The notes under the pieces are model-generated. The model was not told the origin of the DNA. It saw only the letters and a list, made by a program, of their open reading frames with translations, and searched no databases. Positions 18,426 to 26,712 of a stretch of 64,000 bases of DNA are shown piece after piece. The stretch covers positions 62,001-126,000 of the forward strand of contig NZ_JAAGOA010000007.1 of the NCBI RefSeq assembly GCF_010550675.1. The letters run 5' to 3'. This DNA is from Phytoactinopolyspora halotolerans (GTDB lineage: Bacteria; Actinomycetota; Actinomycetes; Jiangellales; Jiangellaceae). The stretch's first letter is position 1, and every line of letters starts with the position of its first letter. The translations under genes were made by a program, and so were the position numbers.

Positions 18426-19876
18426 GTCGCCTCCCCTTCTCCCGGTCCGGTCCGTACGAACGTGACGCGTGGCAGCGTCGCGACCCGCTCTCGGCCGTCC
18501 GCGTCGCGCCAGTTCACCCGCTCGCGGCTGGTCTCGTCGAAGACGACGCCGAAAGAGTCGTCGGTCAGCGACAGGTAGCCGACAAGCTCCGCAAGCCCGT
18601 GCTCGAGCGGGTGCTCTCCCACCAGCTCGGGCAGGCCGACCTGGCTGCGCTGTTGCAACGCCCGCCGGACGTCGACGGCCAGCCGAGCACGATCGATGTA
18701 TACCTGATCGAAGAGGACCGACGAGTCGACCTCCTCGTCTCCGCTCTCGACGCTGCTGTCGATCGGCGTCTTCGCCGACGGCGTGTACAGCGGCCGTTCC
18801 ATGGGCAGGACGATCGCGGGGACCGTGCCGTCGATCTCGAAGGTCATCGGCGGCGCTCCGTGGTCGCGGAGATCCAGCGCCGTGGCCTCGATGCTGCGCA
18901 GCAGGTCCATCACACGCCGGTTCTCCAGCCAGGCCTGATCGTCTAGGAACCGTCGCAGCTGATCGGAGAGGAGCCGAACAGTGTCCTGGGTGCGTTCGCA
19001 GGCGTCCAGCCAATCGAAGTGGATGCGCCGCATGCGCGGGTCCTTCTCGTCTATCGCGTCCAGCTGCTGAACCCGGTCGAGGAGGCCCTTGAGCTCGTCC
19101 TGCTTGTCCGGCGAGAGCAGGAAGTCGTAAAACGCCTGGAAACTTGTGCCCTGGTCGGAGTCGGCGATCGCGTCACGGTCGCCGAGCACCTCGTCGAGCA
19201 GCTCTCCCTTCGATCCGCTCCACGCGGCCACCTTCTCGCGCAGCTGCCGGTCGAGTATCCGGAAGTTCGCCTCGACCTCACGGAAGTCGGACAGCAGATC
19301 GCGGGCCATGCTGGAGAACTGCTGGTAGCGGTCGCGTTGGCTCGCGGCGTCGAGAACGTCGACGTTGCCCCGCTCGGCCTCGGCGATCTCCACGTCGAGC
19401 TCATGCCGGCGGCGACGCAGCTCCTCGAGCCGTACTTCCGGGTCGCCTTCAGCGCCGTACACCATCTGCCGCAGCAGCTCGAAGATCGTGTTGAGGCGGG
19501 ACTCGGTGCCGACGAAGGAGCGAGCCTGCAACGACCGCACCCACGAGATCGCCTTCTCCACCGCCGGTGTGGCATCGAAATGAGGCTCGTCGGAACCCGC
19601 CGGGTAGTACTTTCGAAGCCACCCCGCCTCGGGCGCGGACCAGTCATCGAGGTAGGCCTTGGCGGTCTTGGGAAACGTCCCTTCGCCCAGCCGCTCGTTC
19701 AGCGCGTACAACTCGTCGTCGAGCAGGCTGACCAACTCGGTGCTGGTGATGGTACGGACGTTGTCCTCAACGAAGATCCGATGCAGGAAGCTCAGGATGA
19801 GCGGCGCGTTGTCTGCGCGCAACAGCCTCCACGCAGGGCTGTGCTTGCGTAACGCGTCGACGTCCTCGAACTGCAT
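18422..19876 (-). CDS. jetA: Wadjet subunit JetA (DUF3375)
   Basis: JetA, 484 residues, DUF3375, the kleisin (MukF)-like subunit and first gene of the operon. The N-terminus (SPAWRLLRADNAPLILSFLHRIF, then IFELLRQMVYGAEGDPEVRLEELRRRR) matches the family. A central coiled coil follows, and the C-terminal winged-helix region contains LVGEHPLEHGLAELVGYL. The ATG at 19876 is preceded by GGAAAG. The 222 bp upstream are shared with the divergent DUF234 gene and probably hold the operon promoter (possible -10 TAGCAT) and an imperfect dyad at 19963-19982. Confidence 0.93.
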   Translation of the reverse strand: MQFEDVDALRKHSPAWRLLRADNAPLILSFLHRIFVEDNVRTITSTELVSLLDDELYALNERLGEGTFPKTAKAYLDDWSAPEAGWLRKYYPAGSDEPHFDATPAVEKAISWVRSLQARSFVGTESRLNTIFELLRQMVYGAEGDPEVRLEELRRRRHELDVEIAEAERGNVDVLDAASQRDRYQQFSSMARDLLSDFREVEANFRILDRQLREKVAAWSGSKGELLDEVLGDRDAIADSDQGTSFQAFYDFLLSPDKQDELKGLLDRVQQLDAIDEKDPRMRRIHFDWLDACERTQDTVRLLSDQLRRFLDDQAWLENRRVMDLLRSIEATALDLRDHGAPPMTFEIDGTVPAIVLPMERPLYTPSAKTPIDSSVESGDEEVDSSVLFDQVYIDRARLAVDVRRALQQRSQVGLPELVGEHPLEHGLAELVGYLSLTDDSFGVVFDETSRERVNWRDADGRERVATLPRVTFVRTGPGEGEAT

Positions 19877-20046
19877 TTCTTTCCCGACGGCTCATCACTC
19901 CGGGGCGGGCGCTGCGGGCTCCTCAGCCCATGGTCTCCACGCCGTATGCTACGGGCAACTACCGACACATCGATGGATCGGTGGGAGAACGTCCCCCGAT
20001 TCGGCTCCTGCGGATTCGCAGCTGGTACGGCGGCGTAGGTAGCATA

Positions 20047-20079
20047 GGACGTCACTGACGTAGCGCGTCAGTGACGTCC
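20047..20079. promoter_or_regulatory. perfect 14-bp inverted repeat upstream of DUF234 gene
   Basis: GGACGTCACTGACG (20047-20060) and CGTCAGTGACGTCC (20066-20079) are exact reverse complements separated by 5 bp. The second arm ends 19 bp before the DUF234 ATG. The dyad could be an operator, or an RNA hairpin close to the ribosome binding site; no T-run supports a terminator. The function is inferred; the symmetry is plain in the sequence. Confidence 0.6.
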
Positions 20080-20098
20080 CTTGCAAGGGTGGTACGCC

Positions 20099-21496
20099 AT
20101 GGATTTCGTCAATCGGGTAGATGAGCTGGCCCAGCTGCAAGAGTGGTGGGAGACGCCAGAGGTTCGGCCCGCCCTCATCTGGGGACGACGCCGCGTGGGG
20201 AAGACCGCGCTAATCGCGGAGTTTGCAGCCCGTACAAGAGCACGAACCGTCTTCCACATCGCCGGCACCAGGTCGGCAACTGCCGAGCTGGTCGCGCTGT
20301 CTCAGAGGGCAACCGCCGTAACGAGTCGCGGTCGACGGAGCCCCTCGGACCGGCCCTACGAAAGCTGGGACGATGCTCTGGATCACTTGGCTGAACAAGC
20401 CGCTGATGAACCTGTCCTGCTCGTACTGGATGAGTTTCCAGAACTCATCCAGTCCTCGCCGGAGTTGCCCGGTGTCTTGCGCGCATTCCTCGATCATCCC
20501 GTAGGGACAGGCCGACTCCGGATCCTCATATGTGGCTCGGCCGTACGGACCATGCTAGCCATGCAGGAGTACCGAGCACCGCTCTACGGCAGGTTCGATC
20601 TGGTCATGCAGGTGCACCCGTTCCGGCCGCATGAAGCCGCTCAGCTGCTTCCCAATCTGTCCCCGGCTGACCGCGCCTTCGTCTATGGGGTACTGGGCGG
20701 AACGCCGCTCTACTTGAGCTGGTGGCGGCAGGACGTCTCGATCCAGAAGAATCTGCTACGGCTAGCCTGCCGCCCTGGGGCCCGCCTACTTGCCGAAGGC
20801 GAGCTGGTACTGGCAACCGAAGTCGATCCCGGAGATTATCCGGCCGCGGTATTAGAGGCCATCGCCACCGGCAAGACTCGTCACCATGAGATCGCCGACG
20901 CTGTCGGAGCCGAACCAAGCCGCACGCTCCGACGACTGCGCCAACTGCGGCTAGTGGAACAGCTACTCCCGGTGACCGAGTCCGAGCGGCGGACGCGGCG
21001 CAAGATCTACCAGATCAGCGACCCGTTTCTTGCCTTCTTCCTTGGTCCCCTGCAGCGCTACCGCACCGAGATCGAACAGGGTCTCGGTGAACGCATCGTC
21101 GATGCTTTGATCGATTCACTCAGCGAGCATATGGGCCGCATCTATGAAGAGGCGTTCCGAAACCACTTGCGCAGGCTCGCTGCCGCAGGCGACCTCGGGC
21201 GACGCGTTGTCGCGGTTGGCCCATGGTGGAGCGAGGGTGGCCAGGATCAGATTGACGCGGTCGTCCTCAGCGAGCCAGACCGCACTCGTGTACCGGTTCT
21301 GGTAGGAGAGTCGAAATGGTCCCGCAAGGTCGATGCGCGACGACTCCGAGCCAAACTCACGGCCAAAGCCAGCAAGCTCACAGACGATGTCGACACACTC
21401 ACTTACGCGATCTGCGCACGAGACGAGGTCACCAACGCCGACGAGGGCGTACTTACGGTGACCGCCGCTGATATCTACGGTTTGGCGGAGAACTAG
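20099..21496 (+). CDS. AAA ATPase with DUF234 (PD-(D/E)XK-like) C-terminal domain
   Basis: 465 residues. It opens with FVNRVDELAQLQEWW and a Walker A GRRRVGKTALI (about 29-39). Walker B LLVLDEFPELIQ and sensor ICGSAVRTM follow. A winged-helix segment lies near 265-300. The C-terminal DUF234 part has IDAVVLSEPDRT then VLVGESKW, the D...E-x-K order of PD-(D/E)XK nuclease-like folds. This family is common in archaea and scattered in bacteria, often in mobile or defence neighbourhoods; its role is poorly known. The ATG at 20099 fits the family start (MDFVxRxxE). Divergent from jetA across 222 bp. Confidence 0.85.
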   Translation: MDFVNRVDELAQLQEWWETPEVRPALIWGRRRVGKTALIAEFAARTRARTVFHIAGTRSATAELVALSQRATAVTSRGRRSPSDRPYESWDDALDHLAEQAADEPVLLVLDEFPELIQSSPELPGVLRAFLDHPVGTGRLRILICGSAVRTMLAMQEYRAPLYGRFDLVMQVHPFRPHEAAQLLPNLSPADRAFVYGVLGGTPLYLSWWRQDVSIQKNLLRLACRPGARLLAEGELVLATEVDPGDYPAAVLEAIATGKTRHHEIADAVGAEPSRTLRRLRQLRLVEQLLPVTESERRTRRKIYQISDPFLAFFLGPLQRYRTEIEQGLGERIVDALIDSLSEHMGRIYEEAFRNHLRRLAAAGDLGRRVVAVGPWWSEGGQDQIDAVVLSEPDRTRVPVLVGESKWSRKVDARRLRAKLTAKASKLTDDVDTLTYAICARDEVTNADEGVLTVTAADIYGLAEN

Positions 21497-21570
21497 CTCT
21501 ACATGCGTTCCGCCCGCAAACAGTTCTCCTCCGGCCGTAGCGGCCGGCTGCCCCTGCCGCATGGTTTGAG

Positions 21571-23577
21571 TCACATGCCGAGTTGTGGCGCTTCAGCGAG
21601 GAAGACGTCCAGCACACCGTCGCCCATCTGGATCACACCCTCGGTCCGGGTCTCGCCCGGGATCGTCTCGATCTCGCCGGCCGCCTCGATCGAGTCGGCC
21701 GCGTCGGCGAAATGCTGCTCCGCTCGTCCTTCGTCCCCGTCGAGCCGCGCCTGCAGGCCATCGAGTGTCGCCACGAACGCGCCGCCCCAGAGCGTCAGGG
21801 ATTCCATCCACGGGCCGACGTCGTCGTGGAAGAGCGGGTCCGCCACTCCGTCGCCGATGATCTCCGGCGCGGTTGCCAGCAGCTCGGCGTACGGGCGCAG
21901 GTCGTCCAGCGCCTGCTGGTGGTCACCGTCGTCCCAGGTAGCGCGGAACTCCGTCAACCTGCGGTCCAGCTCCGGAGCCGGCGGCTGCCACGGCTCGCCG
22001 GAGAACAGCGGCGCACGGTGCTGAAGGTCGAAGAAGGCCAGCAACGCCTCCGTCGTGGCATCGTCACCGCCGGCCAGGTAGCGCGCCGCGACCTCCCACG
22101 TCCGGTACGGCTGGTAGGCGCCGTCGTTCCAGCCGAAGTCCGCCCCGCCGAACAGGGCGACCTTGCTAGCCGAAGCCTGGTTCATCGGGTTCAGCACGAT
22201 TCCCGACACCTGGGTGTGCAGGCCCGCCTCACGTTCCGCGTACGGCGCCATGAGCAGCCGCCCGGTCGTCCACCAGAAGTCATTGACCGGGTAGTTGTCC
22301 CAGATGAAGACCTTCCGGCCCCACACCTCGGCTGCCGCGGCGGCCTCGTCGACGCTGATGCTCGGCGGCACGACGTCGGTCCCGGTCCACATCACCTCGA
22401 CGCGCTCGTCCAGTTGCTCGCGGATGACCTGCTTGTACGGGGTGTCCTCGACGTCGCCGTACTCGGTCGGCACGAACTGCAACGGGTTCGCACCGTCGCG
22501 GGCGTCCACAAACTCCTGCTGGACCCTGTTGAGCAGGTCGACCTGCGCCTGACCGGCCGCGGCGGGCGAGGGATCGCCGTACGTCTGTTGATCGGCCGCG
22601 CAGTTCCACTCCTGGTAGCTGATGTCGTCCAGCGCGATCGAGAAGCTGCGTACGCCGAGCTCGTACATCGCCTGGAGTTTGGCGAGCAGCGCCTGCACGT
22701 CTGCGGGGTCGCTGTAGCAGATCGACACACCAGGCGAGACGGCGAAGGTGAACCGGACGTGGTGGTCGAGCGCCTGCTGCACCAGCTCGCCCAGCTGCGC
22801 CTGCAGATCGGCCGGATAGGGTTCGCGCCACTGGTCGCGGTGGTAGGGGTCGTCCTTAGGCGCGTAGATGTAGGTGTTCGCCTTGATGTCGCCGTAGAAG
22901 GCGAGCTGGTCCATACGCTCGTCGTGGGTCCACGGGCTGCCGTAGAAGCCCTCGATCGATCCGCGCAAGCGCATCAGCGGGTAGTCCGTGATCGACACGG
23001 CCGCGATCGCCTGGTCGGTGACGAGCTGCCGCAAGGTCTGTACGCCGTAGTAGATGCCGTCCCGGTCTGCCCCTCCGATCGCGACCAGACCACCGGTGCG
23101 CCGCTCCTTCGATGCGAGCACGTACCCCTCGGCCGGCAGCTCCGGGTCTGACCCGGCTGCGCCGGCGTCGCGGAGGGCATCGTCGACGCTCGGCTTTCCG
23201 GCGGTCCCGACGACGACGGTCAGCCAGCCGGGCCGATCCCTGAGCCGGTCGAGGCCGACGACGTCGATGCTGCCTGCCCCGGCTGCACGCAACGTGGACA
23301 CGACGAGGTCCCGTGCGGGATCGCTGACGTTCTCGTCGACGGCGACCTGGACCCGTCCCCGCACACTGAGCTCACGCCCGTTGCCGGTCATCTGCTGCGG
23401 CACCGGGGTGATGGCCGGAAGCGCGTCGTCCGTCGAAGCGTCGCCCTTCACCGCACCCCGATCCGCACGTGACGGTATCCCGTCGGATGAGGCGCCGCCC
23501 GAAGGCGCCCCAGCCACACCCATGACTGCTAGCAGAGAGGCGGAGAGACCGGCTACATAAGCGCTTAAGTTGACCAT
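21571..23577 (-). CDS. GH84 beta-N-acetylglucosaminidase (hyaluronidase/O-GlcNAcase family), secreted
   Basis: 668 residues. The weakly charged N-terminal hydrophobic segment (about 8-27) is a likely signal sequence. A GH20/GH84 N-terminal domain (about 55-195) precedes the catalytic barrel, which starts at LRGSIEGFYGSPWTHDERM. The catalytic Asp pair 317-318 is in IALDDISYQEWNC, as required for substrate-assisted removal of terminal GlcNAc. A C-terminal helical domain follows. Expected substrates are GlcNAc-terminated glycans or mucin-type polymers. The ATG at 23577 sits six bases after a -10 box, so the mRNA is probably leaderless. Confidence 0.9.
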   Translation of the reverse strand: MVNLSAYVAGLSASLLAVMGVAGAPSGGASSDGIPSRADRGAVKGDASTDDALPAITPVPQQMTGNGRELSVRGRVQVAVDENVSDPARDLVVSTLRAAGAGSIDVVGLDRLRDRPGWLTVVVGTAGKPSVDDALRDAGAAGSDPELPAEGYVLASKERRTGGLVAIGGADRDGIYYGVQTLRQLVTDQAIAAVSITDYPLMRLRGSIEGFYGSPWTHDERMDQLAFYGDIKANTYIYAPKDDPYHRDQWREPYPADLQAQLGELVQQALDHHVRFTFAVSPGVSICYSDPADVQALLAKLQAMYELGVRSFSIALDDISYQEWNCAADQQTYGDPSPAAAGQAQVDLLNRVQQEFVDARDGANPLQFVPTEYGDVEDTPYKQVIREQLDERVEVMWTGTDVVPPSISVDEAAAAAEVWGRKVFIWDNYPVNDFWWTTGRLLMAPYAEREAGLHTQVSGIVLNPMNQASASKVALFGGADFGWNDGAYQPYRTWEVAARYLAGGDDATTEALLAFFDLQHRAPLFSGEPWQPPAPELDRRLTEFRATWDDGDHQQALDDLRPYAELLATAPEIIGDGVADPLFHDDVGPWMESLTLWGGAFVATLDGLQARLDGDEGRAEQHFADAADSIEAAGEIETIPGETRTEGVIQMGDGVLDVFLAEAPQLGM

Positions 23578-23612
23578 TCGCCGAGTGTATTGACCCGATG
23601 TTTCTCTGTGAA
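23558..23612 (-). promoter_or_regulatory. GH84 promoter, leaderless start and LacI-like operator
   Basis: On the minus strand, -35 TTCACA (23607-23612) and -10 TACACT (23584-23589) are 17 bp apart. The -10 ends six bases before the ATG, so transcription should begin at the start codon. The palindrome TAAGCGCTTA (23558-23567), centred like LacI-family operators, lies within the first codons where a bound repressor would block initiation. Inferred from sequence alone. Confidence 0.5.
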
Positions 23613-23714
23613 GTACCTGCGGACGGAAATCCGCAGACCCAGCCTGTGGATAACTCTGAACCAGCCCTGCGGCCTTGGTAGCCTGAAAGCGCCCACCAAC
23701 CGGGAAGGAGCCCG

Positions 23715-24059
23715 ATGTCCAGCCTGGAGGAACGCGTGACTGCCCTCGAATCCCGCGTCGACGACCTCGCCGCGAGAAACGGGCACACCGCGGGCATCGC
23801 CGTGGAAGCCGCCCATGATGCGCGGACCGCCCGCGATGCGCATCAGCAGAACATAGAGCTCCTCAATGCGTTGCGGAAAACCCAGGCCGAGCACAGCAGG
23901 GCGCTCGCCGAACACGGCAGGATGCTCGCCGAACACAGCGAACGGCTGGACTCGATCGACGGCAAACTCGGTCAACTGACGGTGGGCGTGCACACCATCG
24001 AGTCGCTCCTCCACCGCCTGGTCGATGAGGACGGCACCGCCCTCTCCGACGACACCTAA
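23715..24059 (+). CDS. small coiled-coil protein of unknown function
   Basis: 114-residue, highly charged, all-helical protein with no membrane segment. Residues 5-17 (EERVTALESRVDD) look like a coiled-coil start. Around 60-80 there is a 7-residue repeat, AEHSRAL / AEHGRML / AEHSERL, giving a heptad pattern. The start is well supported by GGGAAGGAG before the ATG at 23715. Its stop overlaps the stop of the convergent sulfotransferase gene. I do not recognise a family; it resembles short actinobacterial coiled-coil proteins found near wide-ranging neighbours. Confidence 0.7.
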   Translation: MSSLEERVTALESRVDDLAARNGHTAGIAVEAAHDARTARDAHQQNIELLNALRKTQAEHSRALAEHGRMLAEHSERLDSIDGKLGQLTVGVHTIESLLHRLVDEDGTALSDDT

Positions 24060-24973
24060 CGACGCTCAGCGCGATGAAGCCAGTCGAGCATCTCTGCCGG
24101 CGCCAGTTCCTCGGTGCGGGCGCGGTAGCGTGCTCGGTCATCTGCGGAGAGCACGGCCTGCCCCGAGCCCGAGGTTCCCTGCCGGAAGAACGCTGACCGA
24201 CTCTTCATGATCCCGGCCGGGTCCGGCGCGAGGTGCTCTGCGTTCGCCCGCATGTGTTCGAAGCTCGCCGCCTTCACGAGCGCCGGCCACGTCTCCTCCG
24301 CGACGGAAAAGCCGAGCCGGTCGGCCAGACGGCGCATCTCGCCCTCCAGATCGGCGGTGAGGTCGTCGTAGTGCACCAGGACGACGTTGCCCGACTCGCG
24401 ACGCGCCCATGCGTCCGCGAGGTGCCACATCACGCCGGGCAGCGAGTCCAACTCCGCGCGCGGGTCGGCGTCGTTCTCAATCCACGCCCGCAGCCACTCG
24501 TCCAGCGGCCGCACCGGCCTCGGCGCCTCGTCTCGGTCTGAGGACATCTCCTGTTCCGGTTCACCGGCAAGCGCCCGGATGCGTTTCCGGTCGAGGTTCT
24601 GGCCCTGGTGGTACAGCGACACCGCCATGTCGAGCGGATGCCGGGCCACCACGATGTACGTAGCGCGCGGGTCGATCGGCACACCGTCCAACGGCGTGTG
24701 CGTCTTGATGAAGCGACGGTGCTGCTGCGCGGCCAGCCGATCGTAGACCTCGTCGCGCGGGACGATCAGCCAGTCCAGCCACGGCGACAGCGTCGACAGC
24801 GGCGCCGGAAGATCGGGTGTCTGGAACACCAGCAACGCGCAGATCATCTGCATCCATGTCGTACCGCTCTTGGAGCGCGTGCTGATGACGATGTCGCCCT
24901 CACGGAACGGGAACTCGAGCCAGCGTGCGCTGTCCTCGTCGGCGGATTGATAGCGGATGGGAGCGTCGGGCAT
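24056..24973 (-). CDS. PAPS-dependent sulfotransferase
   Basis: 305 residues of the cytosolic sulfotransferase family (Sulfotransfer_1), which moves sulfate from PAPS to a hydroxyl or amine. The 5'-phosphosulfate loop is STRSKSGTTWMQMI near 31-44. The 3'-phosphate motif is YIVVARHPLDMAVSLYHQ near 105. The probable catalytic His is in KTHTPLD, and the C-terminal RQGTSGSGQ matches the family RKGxxGDW region in a weakened form. It lies behind the GntR/tct cassette on the same strand, separated by a 30-bp palindrome. The acceptor is unknown. Confidence 0.88.
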   Translation of the reverse strand: MPDAPIRYQSADEDSARWLEFPFREGDIVISTRSKSGTTWMQMICALLVFQTPDLPAPLSTLSPWLDWLIVPRDEVYDRLAAQQHRRFIKTHTPLDGVPIDPRATYIVVARHPLDMAVSLYHQGQNLDRKRIRALAGEPEQEMSSDRDEAPRPVRPLDEWLRAWIENDADPRAELDSLPGVMWHLADAWARRESGNVVLVHYDDLTADLEGEMRRLADRLGFSVAEETWPALVKAASFEHMRANAEHLAPDPAGIMKSRSAFFRQGTSGSGQAVLSADDRARYRARTEELAPAEMLDWLHRAERR

Positions 24974-25001
24974 TCTCGACAGCCTAGATCACATCAGACT
25001 T

Positions 25002-25031
25002 CGATCGCCGCCGGATATCCGGCGGCGATCG
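25002..25031. terminator. 30-bp perfect palindrome, likely terminator of the tct/GntR transcript
   Basis: CGATCGCCGCCGGAT is followed directly by its exact reverse complement (25017-25031). It lies in the 67-bp gap between the GntR stop and the sulfotransferase start, both on the minus strand. As RNA it would form a 13-bp stem with a 4-nt loop. No U-tract follows, so factor-independent termination is uncertain; it could instead be a protein site. Confidence 0.5.
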
Positions 25032-25040
25032 CCAAGACCG

Positions 25041-25727
25041 TCACACCAGCTTGAGCGCCGCTCGGACGTCGCTGAGCAGAGTGGTCATCGCCTTCTCGGC
25101 GCCGTCCGGGTCGCCGGCGCAGACGGCCTCCATGACCGCCTCGTGGTAGCCGATCGTCTCCGGCACCGGATACTCCGGTCGTCCGTGCGACGGGGACTCC
25201 TGGAGCACCTCGGCGATCGGCTCGAACAGGGCTACGTACATCTCGTTGCGCGACGCCGTCAGGATGATCCGGTGAAACTCGACATCTGCGGAGAGGTAGC
25301 GCCCGGGCCGGTGCGTGTCGCCGAACCGGCGCATATCCCCCGTTGCGGCACGCAACTCGGCACGCTCCTCGTCCGTTGCCCGGAGCGAGGCCAAGTGCGC
25401 GGCGATCGGCTCGATGCCAAGCCGCAACTCGGTCAGTGATCGCAGCTGCGCACCGCGATGCTTACTGTCCAGCCGCCACCTGATGACGCGCCGGTCGTAG
25501 ACATTCCAGGCGCTCTCCGGTTCGATGCGGATACCGGTCCGGCGCTGGGAACGCACGAGATGCAGGGACTCCAGAATCCGCATGCACTCCCGGGCGACGC
25601 CCCGGGAAACCGAGTAGCGTTCTTGCAGACTCTCCAGCGTCAGCACCGAGCCGGCAGGGAGGTCTCCGCTCACGATGTCCGAGCCCAGCGCATCGAGAAC
25701 CGCCGAGTGCAGCGTCGGGCTCACCAT
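25041..25727 (-). CDS. GntR-family regulator, FadR/FCD subfamily
   Basis: 228 residues. The winged HTH has LESLQERYSVSRGVARECMRILESLHLV at about 31-58. The FCD effector domain has metal-ligand-like residues in DVEFHRIIL and later YHEAVMEAV. Last gene of the sulfatase-tctCBA-dehydrogenase run, nine bases after the dehydrogenase, so it probably controls this operon in response to the imported acid. The palindrome at 29705-29716 is a candidate site. Confidence 0.9.
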   Translation of the reverse strand: MVSPTLHSAVLDALGSDIVSGDLPAGSVLTLESLQERYSVSRGVARECMRILESLHLVRSQRRTGIRIEPESAWNVYDRRVIRWRLDSKHRGAQLRSLTELRLGIEPIAAHLASLRATDEERAELRAATGDMRRFGDTHRPGRYLSADVEFHRIILTASRNEMYVALFEPIAEVLQESPSHGRPEYPVPETIGYHEAVMEAVCAGDPDGAEKAMTTLLSDVRAALKLV

Positions 25728-25736
25728 GGCATCACC

Positions 25737-26708
25737 TTATCCATCAGCCTCGGCACCCGAACCTGACCGCACGACATTGCGCCATTGCCCGCGGCCGAGC
25801 AGGGCCTCGACGTTCTGCGCGATCAAGTCCGAGTAGCCGCGCGGCCGGCCGCCGGCCGCGTGCGGGCTGATGATCACGTTGTTCATATCCCAGAGCGGCG
25901 ACTCCGGCGGCAACGGCTCGACCTCGAACACGTCCAGCGCCGCTCCGCCGATCCGTCCAGCCGCAAGCGCGCGGGCCAGCGCGGATTCATCCACCGTGCT
26001 ACCTCGCCCGACGTTCACCAGCCAGGCTGTCGACGGAAGGAGCCGGATCCGCCGCTCGTCCAGCGCGTGCCGGTTCTCGTCGCTGCCGGGCAGCACCATC
26101 ACCAGCAGGTCGGTCTCCGGCAACAGCCGGTCGACGTCGTCGAGCGCGACCACGGGAAAGCCGGCACGTTCGCCGGTCGACCTCGCCACGCCGGTGACGT
26201 CCGCTCCGAGCATCCGTAGATGGGGCGCGAGTGTCTGGCCGATCCCGCCGAACCCCCAGATCAGCACGCGAGCACCGGCGAGCGTGGTGAACTCGCGCGC
26301 GTTGTCCAGGTCTTGCAGCCCGCCCCGGTCGCTCCAGCGTCGTTCGGACTGGTCACGGAGGAAGACATCGACCCGGCGCGCAGCGGCCAGGCTGAGCATC
26401 AGGGCATGCTCGGCCACCGTCGCATCGTGCAGCGATGCGCCATTGCAGATCGTCACCGAATCGTCGAATCCGGCTGCCGACACGTTCTCGTAACCCGCGC
26501 CGAGCGTCTGCACCCACCGCAAGCTCGGCAGCTCTCGCGCCGCCCGGTCCGGCAGGTCCTTCGCGCCGCCCCACAGGACGAGCCCGTCGGCGGTCTTCGC
26601 CGACTCGGCCAGTGGCGCATGCGGGTCGTAGGGCACGGCCCGAGCGCCCGCGGGCATCGGGATGGTGGTATCGATCGTTGTCGGCAGCAGAATCTCAACA
26701 GTGCTCAT
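25737..26708 (-). CDS. D-2-hydroxyacid dehydrogenase (NAD-binding)
   Basis: 323 residues of the D-isomer-specific 2-hydroxyacid dehydrogenase family. The Rossmann loop is LIWGFGGIGQTLAPHLRMLGA. The catalytic Arg is in LVNVGRGSTVDE, the Glu in LDVFEVEPLP and the His in IISPHAAGG, so the triad is complete. The start MSTVEILLP at 26708 leaves 4 bp to tctA; a longer start would overlap tctA. It probably oxidises or reduces a hydroxyacid brought in by the tct transporter. The exact substrate is unknown. Confidence 0.9.
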   Translation of the reverse strand: MSTVEILLPTTIDTTIPMPAGARAVPYDPHAPLAESAKTADGLVLWGGAKDLPDRAARELPSLRWVQTLGAGYENVSAAGFDDSVTICNGASLHDATVAEHALMLSLAAARRVDVFLRDQSERRWSDRGGLQDLDNAREFTTLAGARVLIWGFGGIGQTLAPHLRMLGADVTGVARSTGERAGFPVVALDDVDRLLPETDLLVMVLPGSDENRHALDERRIRLLPSTAWLVNVGRGSTVDESALARALAAGRIGGAALDVFEVEPLPPESPLWDMNNVIISPHAAGGRPRGYSDLIAQNVEALLGRGQWRNVVRSGSGAEADG

Positions 26709-26712
26709 ACGC

